From: Polyangium sp. 6x1
GTDB lineage: Bacteria; Myxococcota_A; Polyangia; Polyangiales; Polyangiaceae
NCBI RefSeq assembly: GCF_029946515.1
Contig: NZ_JARZHH010000001.1
Span: 186,001-250,000 of the forward strand
Length of the DNA stretch: 64,000 bases
Direction: 5' to 3'
The notes under the pieces are model-generated. The model made no database searches and had not been told where the DNA came from. It saw only the letters and a list, made by a program, of their open reading frames with translations. Below, piece after piece: positions 25,614 through 34,098 of this stretch; positions within the stretch are counted from its first letter, which is position 1; every line of letters starts with the position of its first letter. The position numbers and the translations under genes are program-made.

Positions 25614-26519
25614 ATGCTCGATACGATTCTGATCACGACCGGTCTCGTCGCGCTGTTCGGCGCCATTGAAATCGGATACGGCCTTCATCGGCGGCCCGGG
25701 ATGCTCACGATGCGGGAGCTCGGCACGAGCCTCGTCTCCCTCGGCGTCAGTTTCCTGACCCGGGTAGCGCTCAACGTCACCGTGCTCCTGCCGCTCGGGA
25801 GGCTCTGGCCGGGCTCCAAGGGGGCGCTCGCTGGCCATGCCGCGTGGCCCTTCGCGGTGCTCTACGTGCTGCTCGTCGATTATGGTTTTTATTGGGTGCA
25901 CCGAAAGTGCCATGAGGTACCGTGGCTCTGGCGCCTCCACAAGCCTCACCACGTTTCGGAGCAGCTCCACGCCGCCGTCACGTATCGGGAAAACTGGATC
26001 TTCAACCTGCTGCTGCCGCACGCCTGGGTCGCCCCGCTCATGGTCTGGCTCGGCCAGCCTGGAGCCTATCTCGTGGGAACGGCTTTCTATACGCTGATCG
26101 CATTGTCGTTGCACTGCGATCTTCGCTGGGATCTGCACCTCCAGCGCAACCGCTTCCTGCGCCCCTTCATGTGGGTGATCGAGCGCGTCATCACGCTGCC
26201 CGACGTCCACCACGTCCACCACGGGCTCGGCCGGTACGGCAATGCCATGAAGAACTATGGTGCATCCCTCGCCATCTTCGATCTGCTGCATGGGACGCTC
26301 GTGATCCCGCATGCCCGCCAGGAGGGCTTTGGTTTGCCCAAGGGCGCCTCGATCGAACCGTGGACCGAGCAGATCTTCTGGCCGCTCGTGCGCTCGAAGA
26401 AGAAGGAGAGCGTCACGGAAGAGCTTTCGTCGGACGGCCAAACGCCGACGGCGAGCGCGCTCGCAATGGCAAAGGCGGTCATCTACACGGCGGAGGGTCG
26501 CACCATCATCGTGAATTGA
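25614..26519 (+). CDS. Sterol desaturase / fatty acid hydroxylase family membrane di-iron enzyme
   Basis: The 301-residue integral membrane protein has three or four hydrophobic segments and the histidine boxes of the superfamily: His96-x3-His100 (HRKCH), His109-x2-His112-His113 (HKPHH) and H199-H200-V-H202-H203 (HHVHH), which bind a non-haem di-iron centre. AAGGAG lies 8-9 bases before the ATG. It should hydroxylate or desaturate a lipid, sterol or carotenoid-like substrate using O2 and electrons from the adjacent reductase. The C-terminal 45 residues (after IEPWTEQIFWPL) are a hydrophilic extension. The exact substrate cannot be told. Confidence 0.93.
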   Translation: MLDTILITTGLVALFGAIEIGYGLHRRPGMLTMRELGTSLVSLGVSFLTRVALNVTVLLPLGRLWPGSKGALAGHAAWPFAVLYVLLVDYGFYWVHRKCHEVPWLWRLHKPHHVSEQLHAAVTYRENWIFNLLLPHAWVAPLMVWLGQPGAYLVGTAFYTLIALSLHCDLRWDLHLQRNRFLRPFMWVIERVITLPDVHHVHHGLGRYGNAMKNYGASLAIFDLLHGTLVIPHARQEGFGLPKGASIEPWTEQIFWPLVRSKKKESVTEELSSDGQTPTASALAMAKAVIYTAEGRTIIVN

Positions 26520-26604
26520 CATGCGTACGAGGGCGTGGACATCAGCTCCAGACCATCGATTGCATCTAGGCACTCCGGCGGAGCCGAGGTATCCTACGAC
26601 GTAG

Positions 26605-27156
26605 ATGAAGGAATCAGACGTCCCCCTCGACCTTGAAGAAGAGTCCCGTCGAGTCTGGAGCGAGTACCACGCGGCGCGCGAGGCCGGCTTTGCCGGCTAC
26701 GACTTCGAGGCGGTGAGCTCGAAGCTCCGATCGCTACGCCGAAAGGCCTCGAACCGCGGACTCACAGTGCTCGCTCAGCAGCTCGGCGATCTCGCAAATT
26801 ACGTCTCCCTCGCGAAAAAGAAGCAGCAGACGCCCGAGCAACGCTTGCGCTCGTACTGGCCGGCGCTCGTTCCGTCGGTGATCGAGACGGCGCTCCATCA
26901 AGCCGAGGAGGCATTGAAGGAACGCTCTGTTCCGAAACTTCGCCGCGCCATATCCGCCTTGCACTGCACCGAACAGCCCGAATACCTCGCGGAGATCGCC
27001 GAGGAGGGGCTCGCCGAGGAGTTCGCGCCGCATATCCCCGGCGCGGTGGCGGACGATGGCATGCTCGTTCTCTCCGCCGAGCACGAAGCGCTCATCGAGC
27101 GGGGGCGCGTCGTGCTCGGTCGACTGCACGCTGCCGTCGGCGGACGGCGCGCCTAG
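26605..27156 (+). CDS. Hypothetical cytoplasmic alpha-helical protein
   Basis: The 183-residue product has no signal or membrane segment. It is rich in Glu, Arg, Ala and Leu, with long predicted helices (SRRVWSEYHAAREAGFAGYD, KLRSLRRKASNRGLTVLAQQ, ALHQAEEALKERSVPKLRRA). No motif points to a function. Its last four bases overlap the 3' end of the convergent acetyltransferase gene (27153). No family recognised. Confidence 0.75.
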   Translation: MKESDVPLDLEEESRRVWSEYHAAREAGFAGYDFEAVSSKLRSLRRKASNRGLTVLAQQLGDLANYVSLAKKKQQTPEQRLRSYWPALVPSVIETALHQAEEALKERSVPKLRRAISALHCTEQPEYLAEIAEEGLAEEFAPHIPGAVADDGMLVLSAEHEALIERGRVVLGRLHAAVGGRRA

Positions 27157-27605
27157 CGACGCACCACGAGCTCCATGTCACACCGATCGAGCCCGGGCTG
27201 ATAGAAATCTTCGATTCGTCGCAGGAGCCGGAACCCGCGCCGCGCGTAAAAATCCGCGGTCAGGTGGCTCGTATCAATGCGCACGAGCTCGATCTCGGGC
27301 ATGTCCGCGAGCCATGCGAGCCGGCCCTCGGTGAGCGCCTTCCCATAACCTCTTCCGTGCAAGGACGAATGAACGAGGCCCCACGTCAAGGTCGCCACGC
27401 GCGCGTCCACCCTCGTGGGCGCGAGCCCCCCGCACCCTACCACGGCGCCGTCCTCGTCGCAGACCACGGCATAACGGCCCGGCAAGTCGTCGAGGAAGCG
27501 CTCGAATCGCTCGCGCTCCTCGACCGAGAAGAACCGCGGGATGTTGCTGTCAAACGCAGCGAGGCACGCCGCCCGATCCTCCGATCGATAGTCACGTAGC
27601 TTCAT
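27153..27605 (-). CDS. GNAT-family N-acetyltransferase
   Basis: The 150-residue product begins MKLRDYRSEDRAACLAAFD, typical of GNAT strand 1/helix 1, and has the acetyl-CoA pyrophosphate-binding motif A (SSLHGRGYGKALTEGRLAWL, consensus R/QxxGxG/A). The C-terminal FYARRGFRLLRRIEDF is the usual motif B, with the Tyr near the thiol. The acceptor could be a small molecule or protein. ATG 27605 is chosen because an in-frame ATG at 27668 adds a non-conserved 21 residues. Stop codons of this gene and the convergent 26605 gene overlap by four bases. Confidence 0.92.
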   Translation of the reverse strand: MKLRDYRSEDRAACLAAFDSNIPRFFSVEERERFERFLDDLPGRYAVVCDEDGAVVGCGGLAPTRVDARVATLTWGLVHSSLHGRGYGKALTEGRLAWLADMPEIELVRIDTSHLTADFYARRGFRLLRRIEDFYQPGLDRCDMELVVRR

Positions 27606-27860
27606 CACTCCCTCTCGTGCTGGCCTTACCGGGTCGAGACGGTCGCACGGGAGCCCCGTGCGAGTCAATGCGTCGCCGCCGAGCCCAAACGTTCGGTGCG
27701 AGCGCGGCTCCAGGACTCCAGAACGGGAGCTGCCGCCCGTGGGGACCCAGCCCCGGCGACGCGCGGCGCTGCGGGGGCGCCGGGCGTCGCGGACGGGCTG
27801 GGCGTACCCGAACCCGTACGCGTCAGGACTCGTCCGCTCCAGGAGACTGGCAGTGCGCGG

Positions 27861-27878
27861 AGTCCGCTGAAGCGGACT
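27861..27878. other. Seven-base-pair hairpin with TGAA loop
   Basis: AGTCCGC-TGAA-GCGGACT forms a compact stem-loop directly upstream of the frame at 27893. It could be a terminator or leader structure; nothing else supports a role. Confidence 0.3.
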
Positions 27879-27892
27879 GCCGTATCCGCTTT

Positions 27893-28543
27893 TTGAGACT
27901 GCGCATCGGCTCGGCGCCGCACATTGGCGTTGTTTCGTCCGTCTGGAAGCTCCAGGTCGAGCGGAACGTCACGAGCGAGGACGAAGCGCACGCTCTCTTT
28001 CGCGAGCTGAAGCGCTTTTTCCTCGTGAGCGACGCCTGCTACCCGCAATCGATACCGATGTTCTCTCGCCGCGTGGACGTGGCGTGGCACCAATTCGTGC
28101 TCTTCACGCGCGATTATGGCGACTTCTGCAAGCGGTTCTTCCATCGGTATCTGCACCATCAGCCCAACTGGAATGAAGACAGGGGGGTCCAGTTCGTGGA
28201 ATTCAAGGCGTTCGCTGCGATCTACGAGTCCCTCTTCGGCGAACGTCCTCCGCCGGTGTGGCAGGACGAGATCGAGCTTCGGCTCGACGACCGTATTCGC
28301 TACGATCGGATCGACGCCCGCTTCGACGTGAGGCTCGAAGGCGAGAAGGCGGAGTTGCTCGTCCTCGGCGCGCAGGCCCCCGAGGTCGTCCTCCGCGTCG
28401 ATGCGTGGGCAGAGCCTGCGCTGCGTTTCATTGCCTCGCATCCGTGTTTCTACGTCCGCGAGTTGCCCGGCCTCGACGACGAGGATAAGGCGGCCCTGGC
28501 AACAGCGCTCGCCCGCACCCGGGCATTTTGCCTGACGTTTTGA
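27893..28543 (+). CDS. Hypothetical protein with GRDP-like (VDxxWHxF) segment
   Basis: The C-terminal two thirds are clearly coding: VDVAWHQFVLFTRDYGDFCK, then FFHRYLHHQPNWN and YESLFGERPPPVWQDE. The VDxxWH...LHHxP pattern resembles the metal-binding-looking segment of glycine-rich-domain (DUF1399/GRDP) proteins, from memory and with low certainty. The C-terminus (about 80 residues) is a separate beta-rich part with CFYVRELPGLDDED. The start is uncertain. The frame is open to 27617, but sequence before about 27890 looks non-coding, so a TTG at 27893 is proposed; no Shine-Dalgarno is evident. Confidence 0.7.
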   Translation: MRLRIGSAPHIGVVSSVWKLQVERNVTSEDEAHALFRELKRFFLVSDACYPQSIPMFSRRVDVAWHQFVLFTRDYGDFCKRFFHRYLHHQPNWNEDRGVQFVEFKAFAAIYESLFGERPPPVWQDEIELRLDDRIRYDRIDARFDVRLEGEKAELLVLGAQAPEVVLRVDAWAEPALRFIASHPCFYVRELPGLDDEDKAALATALARTRAFCLTF

Positions 28544-28869
28544 TCGATGCCGGCGGGAGGCAGCCCAATGCGTGAAATGCCCACTCGAGCTCGCTATGCG
28601 TGGCCTCGCCGCGGACCGTAGCACAGGCGACGCTTGAACAGGGACAGCTCGTATGGCCCTCCCTCGCCTCGCCAACCTCCTCCTTGCCTCCTCCAGATCC
28701 TCCTTCCGATGATGCACATACCGCTGCATCGTCGCGATCACAGCACCAACCGGATCAGCACCTGCGATCGGGGTGCGTAGCATTTTTGCGCTCCTCCTCT
28801 CGGGACGCGGTAGCATGGCAATCCGAGCGTCCGACCAGGCCGTTTTTTTCCAGGAGTGGGTAGAGAGCG
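28544..28869. other. Intergenic region upstream of the V4R/STAS gene
   Basis: These 326 bases contain no convincing gene. A minus-strand frame starting at about 28783 gives one natural-looking peptide (VGAVIATMQRYVHHRKEDLE) but runs on into sequence antisense to the preceding gene, so I do not call it. The promoter of the gene at 28870 should lie here. Confidence 0.4.
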
Positions 28870-30024
28870 ATGAGCGAGCGTCCGAAGATCAGCGTGGATG
28901 GAGTGGATTTCGAGTGGGACCGAGAAAACGGCCGCATCCTGGTCTGGGGCAACCCGGCGTTGCTCATGTGGATCGAGACGACGCTGGCCGGGCTCATGGT
29001 CGGCATCCACAAGATGGTCGGTACCGAGCGCTTCGTGATCGCCGCGGAGCAGGCGGGCCGCGAAAGCATCGAGGGCGAGGTGGCGGCCATCATGCAGCAC
29101 CGTCAAAGCTTGGAGGACGGGTTCAGGTACCTCGGCACGAGCGCAGCCGCGGTCGGGCACGGCCTCTGGGAGCTCGTACGGCTCGACCGTGAGAAAAAGG
29201 AGGCGTGGTTCCGGGTCCACAATAGCTGGGAGGGCCTCTATCAGAAGGCTCTCGGCGTCAACTGGGGCACCAGCACGATGGCGGGTAAATTCGGCGCGCA
29301 CTGCTCACGAATCTTCGGGACACACTGTCGAGCCGAGCAGACCGCATTCCTGGCTCGCGGCGACGCCTATGACGAGTTCGTCGTGCGCCCCACGGAGCGC
29401 ACGATCGAGGACGACCTCGAGGCGCTGATCGGCACGGAGAATGCCACGAAGGCGGACCTCGCAGTTGCCTTCGAGCGCCTGCAACGCGAGGTCGAGGAAC
29501 GCCGACGCATCGAGGAGGACCTGCGCCGCGAGGTCGAGGAGCGTACACGCATCGAGGAGGAGCTCCGAAGCAAGCTCGACCTCATCCGGCGACAGGAGGA
29601 GGCGATTCGCGCGATGACGACGCCGATCCTCAGGTTGTGGGAGGGCGTCCTGACCATGCCGGTGATCGGGCTCGTCGACAGCACGCGCGCCGGGGGGATG
29701 ATGGAGGCGTTGCTCGAGGAGATCACGCGGACGCAGGCGCGCTTCACGATTCTGGATCTGACGGGCGTCGACGTGATCGACACGGGCGCGGCGAGCCACC
29801 TGCTCAAGGTCGTGCATGCGGCGCGGCTGCTCGGCACGCAATGCCTCGTCTCCGGGATCTCGCCGGGAATGGCGAGCACGGTGGTGAGCCTGGAGCTCGA
29901 CCTCGGCGCGCTCAAGACGTTCGGGACGCTGGAAGCTGCGCTCCGATATGCGATCAAGCAGGGGCAAGCGGAGAACACAGAGGCCCCGAAGGGGGGCCAT
30001 CGCGGCGTGCGCTCTGCGCGATAG
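28870..30024 (+). CDS. V4R-type sensor / coiled coil / RsbR-type STAS protein
   Basis: The 384-residue protein has an N-terminal sensory domain (1-180) resembling the V4R/XylR-N fold: LWELVRLDREKKEAWFRVHN and the late CRAEQTAFLARGDAYDEFVV, where V4R proteins carry a conserved Cys followed by GDPxCxF. Here the second Cys is replaced (DAYDEF). Residues 200-250 form a coiled coil with two exact-length 14-residue repeats. A STAS domain (about 258-370) has DLTGVDVIDTGAASHLL and ISPGMASTVVSLELDL. Both threonines corresponding to the phospho-sites of Bacillus RsbR (VDT and QTIVNLG positions) are present. It is a likely stressosome-type regulator whose activity is switched by phosphorylation. No RsbS or RsbT partner is nearby. 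Confidence 0.9.
   Translation: MSERPKISVDGVDFEWDRENGRILVWGNPALLMWIETTLAGLMVGIHKMVGTERFVIAAEQAGRESIEGEVAAIMQHRQSLEDGFRYLGTSAAAVGHGLWELVRLDREKKEAWFRVHNSWEGLYQKALGVNWGTSTMAGKFGAHCSRIFGTHCRAEQTAFLARGDAYDEFVVRPTERTIEDDLEALIGTENATKADLAVAFERLQREVEERRRIEEDLRREVEERTRIEEELRSKLDLIRRQEEAIRAMTTPILRLWEGVLTMPVIGLVDSTRAGGMMEALLEEITRTQARFTILDLTGVDVIDTGAASHLLKVVHAARLLGTQCLVSGISPGMASTVVSLELDLGALKTFGTLEAALRYAIKQGQAENTEAPKGGHRGVRSAR
29485..29568 (+). repeat. Tandem 42-base duplication within the coiled coil
   Basis: Two adjacent 42-base units (29485-29526 and 29527-29568) encode REVEERRRIEEDLR and REVEERTRIEEELR, that is four heptads. The in-frame duplication lengthens the coil by exactly two heptads, preserving register between sensor and STAS output. 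Confidence 0.85.
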
Positions 30025-30173
30025 CGAGCGCATCCATTGGCGAAGCTGCACCTCACGTCGTCAATTGCGGGTCGCGTAGAAGACCGGTTGACCGGCAGGC
30101 GGAAAGGTGTCGGAGGAAATCTGCGTTCCTTGTCATGGACACAGCAGCGTAGGTGCGGTTACACTCCGCCCTC

Positions 30174-33100
30174 ATGCGTCCCTTGACGACCCCTTCATTC
30201 TCTCGACGCCCGCTCCTGCTGCGGCGCTTGGCGAGCCTCCTCGCGCTCGTGCCCCTCCTCGGATGCGGCGAGGCTCCCCCCATGGAGACCCCCCCGGACG
30301 CCGCCGACGGAGGGGCCTGCGTGAATGCTTGTACGCCGGGGTCGACCCGATGCACGGACACGGGGGTCCAGGCGTGCTCCGTGGGCCTCTCGGGTTGTGC
30401 GGATTGGGGCGAGGCGACGCCTTGCACGGGAGGCGACGTTTGCCAGGATGGCGTCTGCACGGGGTCTTGCACCGACGCGTGCAACGAGGGGGCGACGCGG
30501 TGCGACGACGACGGGGTGCAGAGCTGCGTCGCAATGCCGACAGGCTGTACCGATTGGGCCACGGCAGTGCCGTGCGACCCCGGCACGGTTTGCTCGGGAG
30601 GCGCCTGCGTGACGCAATGCTCGGACCAGTGCGATTTCGGAGCAACGCAATGCTCCGCCGACAGCGTGCAAACCTGCGAGATGCAACAGACCGGCTGCAC
30701 CGATTGGGATCCACCCTTGCCGTGCGGCCCCATGATGACTTGCTCGAATGGGGCTTGCGTCTGCGTGGACACGTGCGACCTCGGAGCGACGCAATGCTCG
30801 GGTGCAGAGGTGCAGGTGTGCGGCCTGCAGCCGAGCGGGTGCGCGGATTGGAATGGCCCAACGCCATGCGCTCCCAACATGGCATGCTCCGACGGCGCCT
30901 GCGTGCTTCTCTGCTCGGATGAGTGCGCGGTGGGAACGACGCAGTGCTCCGACGCAGGCGTTCAAACCTGCGTGACGCAGCCCAATGGATGCACCGATTG
31001 GAGTACCGCCGCGCCCTGTGGCCCCATGATGGCCTGCTCGAATGGCACTTGCGTCTGCGTGGACACGTGCGACCTCGGCGCGACGCAATGCTCGGGCACA
31101 GCGGTGCAGACGTGCGTCCAGCAGCCCACTGGCTGCATGGATTGGGACGCTCCCGCGTCCTGTGGTCCCTACATGGAGTGCTCGGGCGGCGCCTGCGTGC
31201 TCCTCTGCTCGGACGAGTGCGCGCTGGGAGCGACGCAGTGCTCCGGCGAAGGCGTGCAAACCTGCGAGATGCAACAGACCGGCTGCACCGATTGGAGCCC
31301 CGCCCAGTCCTGCGGCCCCATGATGACGTGCTCGAATGGCGCTTGCGTCTGCGTGGACCTCTGCCAGCTCGGGTCGACACAGTGCGCGGCCGAGGGGCTG
31401 CAGACGTGCGTGTCAGGCCCGACCGGGTGCCCCGATTGGGGCGCTGCGACCCCCTGCGGCCCGACGAAGGTCTGCGATCCGGTCGACGCGGCGTGTGTCC
31501 TCGAGCCGCTCGCTCCCCGATTCATCGCGCCCCTCGCCGGTTCGCTCGTGAGCGGCGGCGTCGTCTTCCAGTGGGAGACGGATCCGACCTCTTCGGAGAG
31601 CCTCGTCCAGGTCTGCTCCGACAAACTTTGCGCCAATGTCGTCGAGACCCTCATCGGCCAGACGGGCGCCGTCCTCTCCGCGCCTCTCCCGCGAGGTGCG
31701 TATTTCGTGCGCGGCCGTGGCCGCCGAATGCACCCCGATCAGACCTTCCTCGAAGGCACGAAATGGAGCACCACGCGCTCGATCTTCGTGACGGGGCGTC
31801 CGGTGACGTCCCCCGCCCTGCTCGGGATGAGGCCGGACATCGACGCGGACGGGATCCCGGAGCGGGTGATCGGAAACACCTTCCCACCCACCTCCGCCGG
31901 CGCGACCATCACCGTACTTTGGGGAAACGGCACCTCGACGATTCTCTCCGGCGGCTGGTCCAACAACGGGATCACGGAGGCGGCGTTCGCATCCACAATG
32001 CAAAACGGAGGAGACATCGACGGCGACGGGCGACCGGAGATCGTCACCATCAAGCAGCTCAGAGTAAGCCAACCCTCAGGTGCCTGGGTGGAAGCCAATC
32101 CGATTCAGGTACTTCGTTATGGAATGAACGACCAAGGCACACTCGTCCAGCTCCAGAGCCATGACATCCCGGCGCCATTCCACTCGCTCGTACCGGCCGG
32201 GGACATCAACGGAGATGGTTATGCGGACGTGCTCGCCGTCCGACAACTCAACCCTGTGCCCACCGAGACCGGCGTTGAGGTCTTCATTCTTTTTGGCGGC
32301 AAGCAAGGCTTCGAGAATCCCAGCTCGTTCCTGGTCGAGATCCCGCTCGCGTTGCGCACCTTGTCGACGCAGGTCACCGTGCGCGGCGTCGGCGACGTGG
32401 ACGGGGACGGGTTCGCCGATGTCGCCATTGGCATCAACATGCTGCCGGACCTCTGCCAGAACCCGCCGGACGGACCAATTCCAGGCAACCGCGGTTATGT
32501 GGACATCCTGCGCGGCGCGCAAGCGAATCCCTTGGAGCAAGTGCTGGTGCGGCTCGACGGGATCGGATCTGTCACGCCCATGGGCGACATCAACGGCGAT
32601 GGGTTCGCCGATCTGGGCGCTGTGATCAAGGCGCGGCTCTACAGGAAATCCATCGCCGGCAACTGCGCGAGCTACTCGCAGCATTACCTGCCCGGATCGT
32701 TGAACATTTATTATGGCTCAGCGGCGGCTCCGCTCGACAGCTCGTCGTGGACGCTCCCGACCTACACCGCCGCGACCTGCACGAACAACTGGAATTACAC
32801 TTCGACTTTCCATATCGCGGGAGACCTCGCCGGGGGCGGCGATCTGGACGGCGATACCTTTGGAGACTTCGTCCTCGCGACGCCAACCCTCTTCGACGTG
32901 AGCGGCGCCTCCTGCCTGGCATTTCCCGGGCGAGTACACGTATTCTACGGGGCGGAGAGCGGCATTGTCTCGCCTCCCGCGCAGATCATCGACGGGCCCG
33001 ACGGCAACGATCGGCGGTTCGGTCGAAGCGCGGCGATCATGGGACACGTCACCGGTAGCAGCGACGACGACATTCTCATCGGAGCGGCCTACTGGCGCAA

Positions 33101-33245
33101 TGCCACCAACACGGCAGCCACGCCTGCGCGGGTGCGGCTCTACACGGGTCCGTCCGGCGGGCTCGCCCCGGCAGCGGTGTACACCTCCGGAGCGCCGCTG
33201 CTGTCGAACGATTCGTTCGGCGTGAGGCTCCTCGGCGGGTTATGA
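30174..33245 (+). CDS. Large lipoprotein: eight Cys-rich repeats plus FG-GAP propeller
   Basis: The 1023-residue product has a lipoprotein signal (LLALVPLLGCG). Residues about 48-445 hold eight tandem units of 48-50 residues with the core CxxxCxxGxTxC...VQxCxxxxxGCxDW...C...CxxGxC, about eight cysteines each, presumably disulphide-bonded. A linking beta domain (FIAPLAGSLVSGGVVFQWET) and then FG-GAP/integrin-alpha-type repeats follow: DIDADGIPERVIGN, DIDGDGRPEIVTI, DINGDGYADVLAV, DVDGDGFADVAIG, DINGDGFADLGAV, DLDGDTFGDFVLA. These carry Ca-binding DxDxDG loops and should fold as a seven-bladed propeller. It is a surface-exposed adhesion-type protein by architecture. The ATG at 30174 is chosen over 30153 as the natural signal-peptide start. 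Confidence 0.93.
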   Translation: MRPLTTPSFSRRPLLLRRLASLLALVPLLGCGEAPPMETPPDAADGGACVNACTPGSTRCTDTGVQACSVGLSGCADWGEATPCTGGDVCQDGVCTGSCTDACNEGATRCDDDGVQSCVAMPTGCTDWATAVPCDPGTVCSGGACVTQCSDQCDFGATQCSADSVQTCEMQQTGCTDWDPPLPCGPMMTCSNGACVCVDTCDLGATQCSGAEVQVCGLQPSGCADWNGPTPCAPNMACSDGACVLLCSDECAVGTTQCSDAGVQTCVTQPNGCTDWSTAAPCGPMMACSNGTCVCVDTCDLGATQCSGTAVQTCVQQPTGCMDWDAPASCGPYMECSGGACVLLCSDECALGATQCSGEGVQTCEMQQTGCTDWSPAQSCGPMMTCSNGACVCVDLCQLGSTQCAAEGLQTCVSGPTGCPDWGAATPCGPTKVCDPVDAACVLEPLAPRFIAPLAGSLVSGGVVFQWETDPTSSESLVQVCSDKLCANVVETLIGQTGAVLSAPLPRGAYFVRGRGRRMHPDQTFLEGTKWSTTRSIFVTGRPVTSPALLGMRPDIDADGIPERVIGNTFPPTSAGATITVLWGNGTSTILSGGWSNNGITEAAFASTMQNGGDIDGDGRPEIVTIKQLRVSQPSGAWVEANPIQVLRYGMNDQGTLVQLQSHDIPAPFHSLVPAGDINGDGYADVLAVRQLNPVPTETGVEVFILFGGKQGFENPSSFLVEIPLALRTLSTQVTVRGVGDVDGDGFADVAIGINMLPDLCQNPPDGPIPGNRGYVDILRGAQANPLEQVLVRLDGIGSVTPMGDINGDGFADLGAVIKARLYRKSIAGNCASYSQHYLPGSLNIYYGSAAAPLDSSSWTLPTYTAATCTNNWNYTSTFHIAGDLAGGGDLDGDTFGDFVLATPTLFDVSGASCLAFPGRVHVFYGAESGIVSPPAQIIDGPDGNDRRFGRSAAIMGHVTGSSDDDILIGAAYWRNATNTAATPARVRLYTGPSGGLAPAAVYTSGAPLLSNDSFGVRLLGGL
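30318..31505 (+). repeat. Eight tandem repeats of about 147 bases (Cys-rich units)
   Basis: Units begin with codons for C(V/S/T)(N/D)xC and end with (A/G)xCV. Units 3, 5 and 7 resemble each other (CGPMM(T/A)CSNG(A/T)CVCV), as do 4 and 6, and 3 plus 4 resemble 5 plus 6. The array therefore probably grew by duplication of two-unit blocks. Confidence 0.88.
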
Positions 33246-33287
33246 GCGGCGCCGCGTCCCTCGGGGCGGCTTTGCCAGGACGACCCA

Positions 33288-33319
33288 TCGGCCGAGGCTC
33301 CGCCGGGAGCCTCGGCCGA
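33288..33319. terminator. 13-base-pair hairpin between convergent genes
   Basis: TCGGCCGAGGCTC (33288-33300), a six-base loop CGCCGG and GAGCCTCGGCCGA (33307-33319) form a perfect stem. It lies between the stops of the FG-GAP lipoprotein gene and the convergent small lipoprotein gene. There is no T-run; a bidirectional terminator is likely. Confidence 0.7.
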
Positions 33320-33329
33320 CGGGGCGCGT

Positions 33330-33800
33330 TCAGTTCGTCGTCTTGCAGATCGATGTGGTGAAGCGCCCGTTGATCGTGTTTTCCTCCGCTTCGGCGAGCA
33401 GACCGATCGTGACTTTGTCCGCCGAGACGGACTCGACGTTCAAGATACCCTCCGAGGCAATCACGTTTTGCCCGGGCGCGGTGACGAAGGTGATCGTCTG
33501 GCTGCCGTTGAGGTCGGTGAGCTCGAGCTTGAGAGGATATTCACCGGCCGTCTTCGGCGCGCTGAACAGGATCTGCGTGTCGGACGAGGCGAACTTGTCG
33601 CAAGCCATGACCTCGACAGGAAACAGGCTGACCGAGAACCGATCGCCGTCGTCCGTCACGACCGCCGACTTCATTGCCCAACTCGCCCCGGCGACCGTTC
33701 CTTCCGGCGCGTGGTCTTCGATGTCATCAACGCTGAATCCTCCCCCGCACGCGGCGAGCAGGGTGGTTCCCAAAGCAAGGATTCCAAGACGGATCTTCAT
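33330..33800 (-). CDS. Small secreted lipoprotein, function unknown
   Basis: The 156-residue product begins MKIRLGILALGTTLLAACGG, a clear lipoprotein signal, followed by a soluble domain with two cysteines (VMACDKFASS and the C-terminal TSICKTTN) that may pair. The sequence is beta-rich (SQTITFVTAPGQNVIASEGI). The ATG at 33800 is used; a GTG two codons upstream (33806) is possible. It is convergent with the large FG-GAP lipoprotein gene. No family recognised. Confidence 0.85.
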   Translation of the reverse strand: MKIRLGILALGTTLLAACGGGFSVDDIEDHAPEGTVAGASWAMKSAVVTDDGDRFSVSLFPVEVMACDKFASSDTQILFSAPKTAGEYPLKLELTDLNGSQTITFVTAPGQNVIASEGILNVESVSADKVTIGLLAEAEENTINGRFTTSICKTTN

Positions 33801-34098
33801 GTTCACGAGGTATGACCTTTCTCAGCTTGTTGAGCTGCGACGGGCGCTTTAGCACCGGGTATGCCAGCTCGATTCGCCGCCATTTCTAGCTCTTGAACGC
33901 CAAAAGCCGTGAATGCGTGTAACCGTTTGTTGACGGTATCTGTGGACCACACCCTGGCACCGTCGGATTCGTGCTCTCGGTGAATATCGACGACGGCCCT
34001 ACCTTTTGCCCGGGCACATCAAACGACGCGTACGACCGGGAGCGGTTCCAGGGTCTTTGAGGCACGGCGACCTCGAAGGTAGGCAGAAGCCCGGGACA

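Noticed and set aside
28595-28783. Minus-strand frame starting MLRTPIAGADPVGAVIATMQ with a helical-looking peptide
   Set aside because: The frame continues antisense through the adjacent gene into Arg-rich sequence and no natural C-terminus appears.
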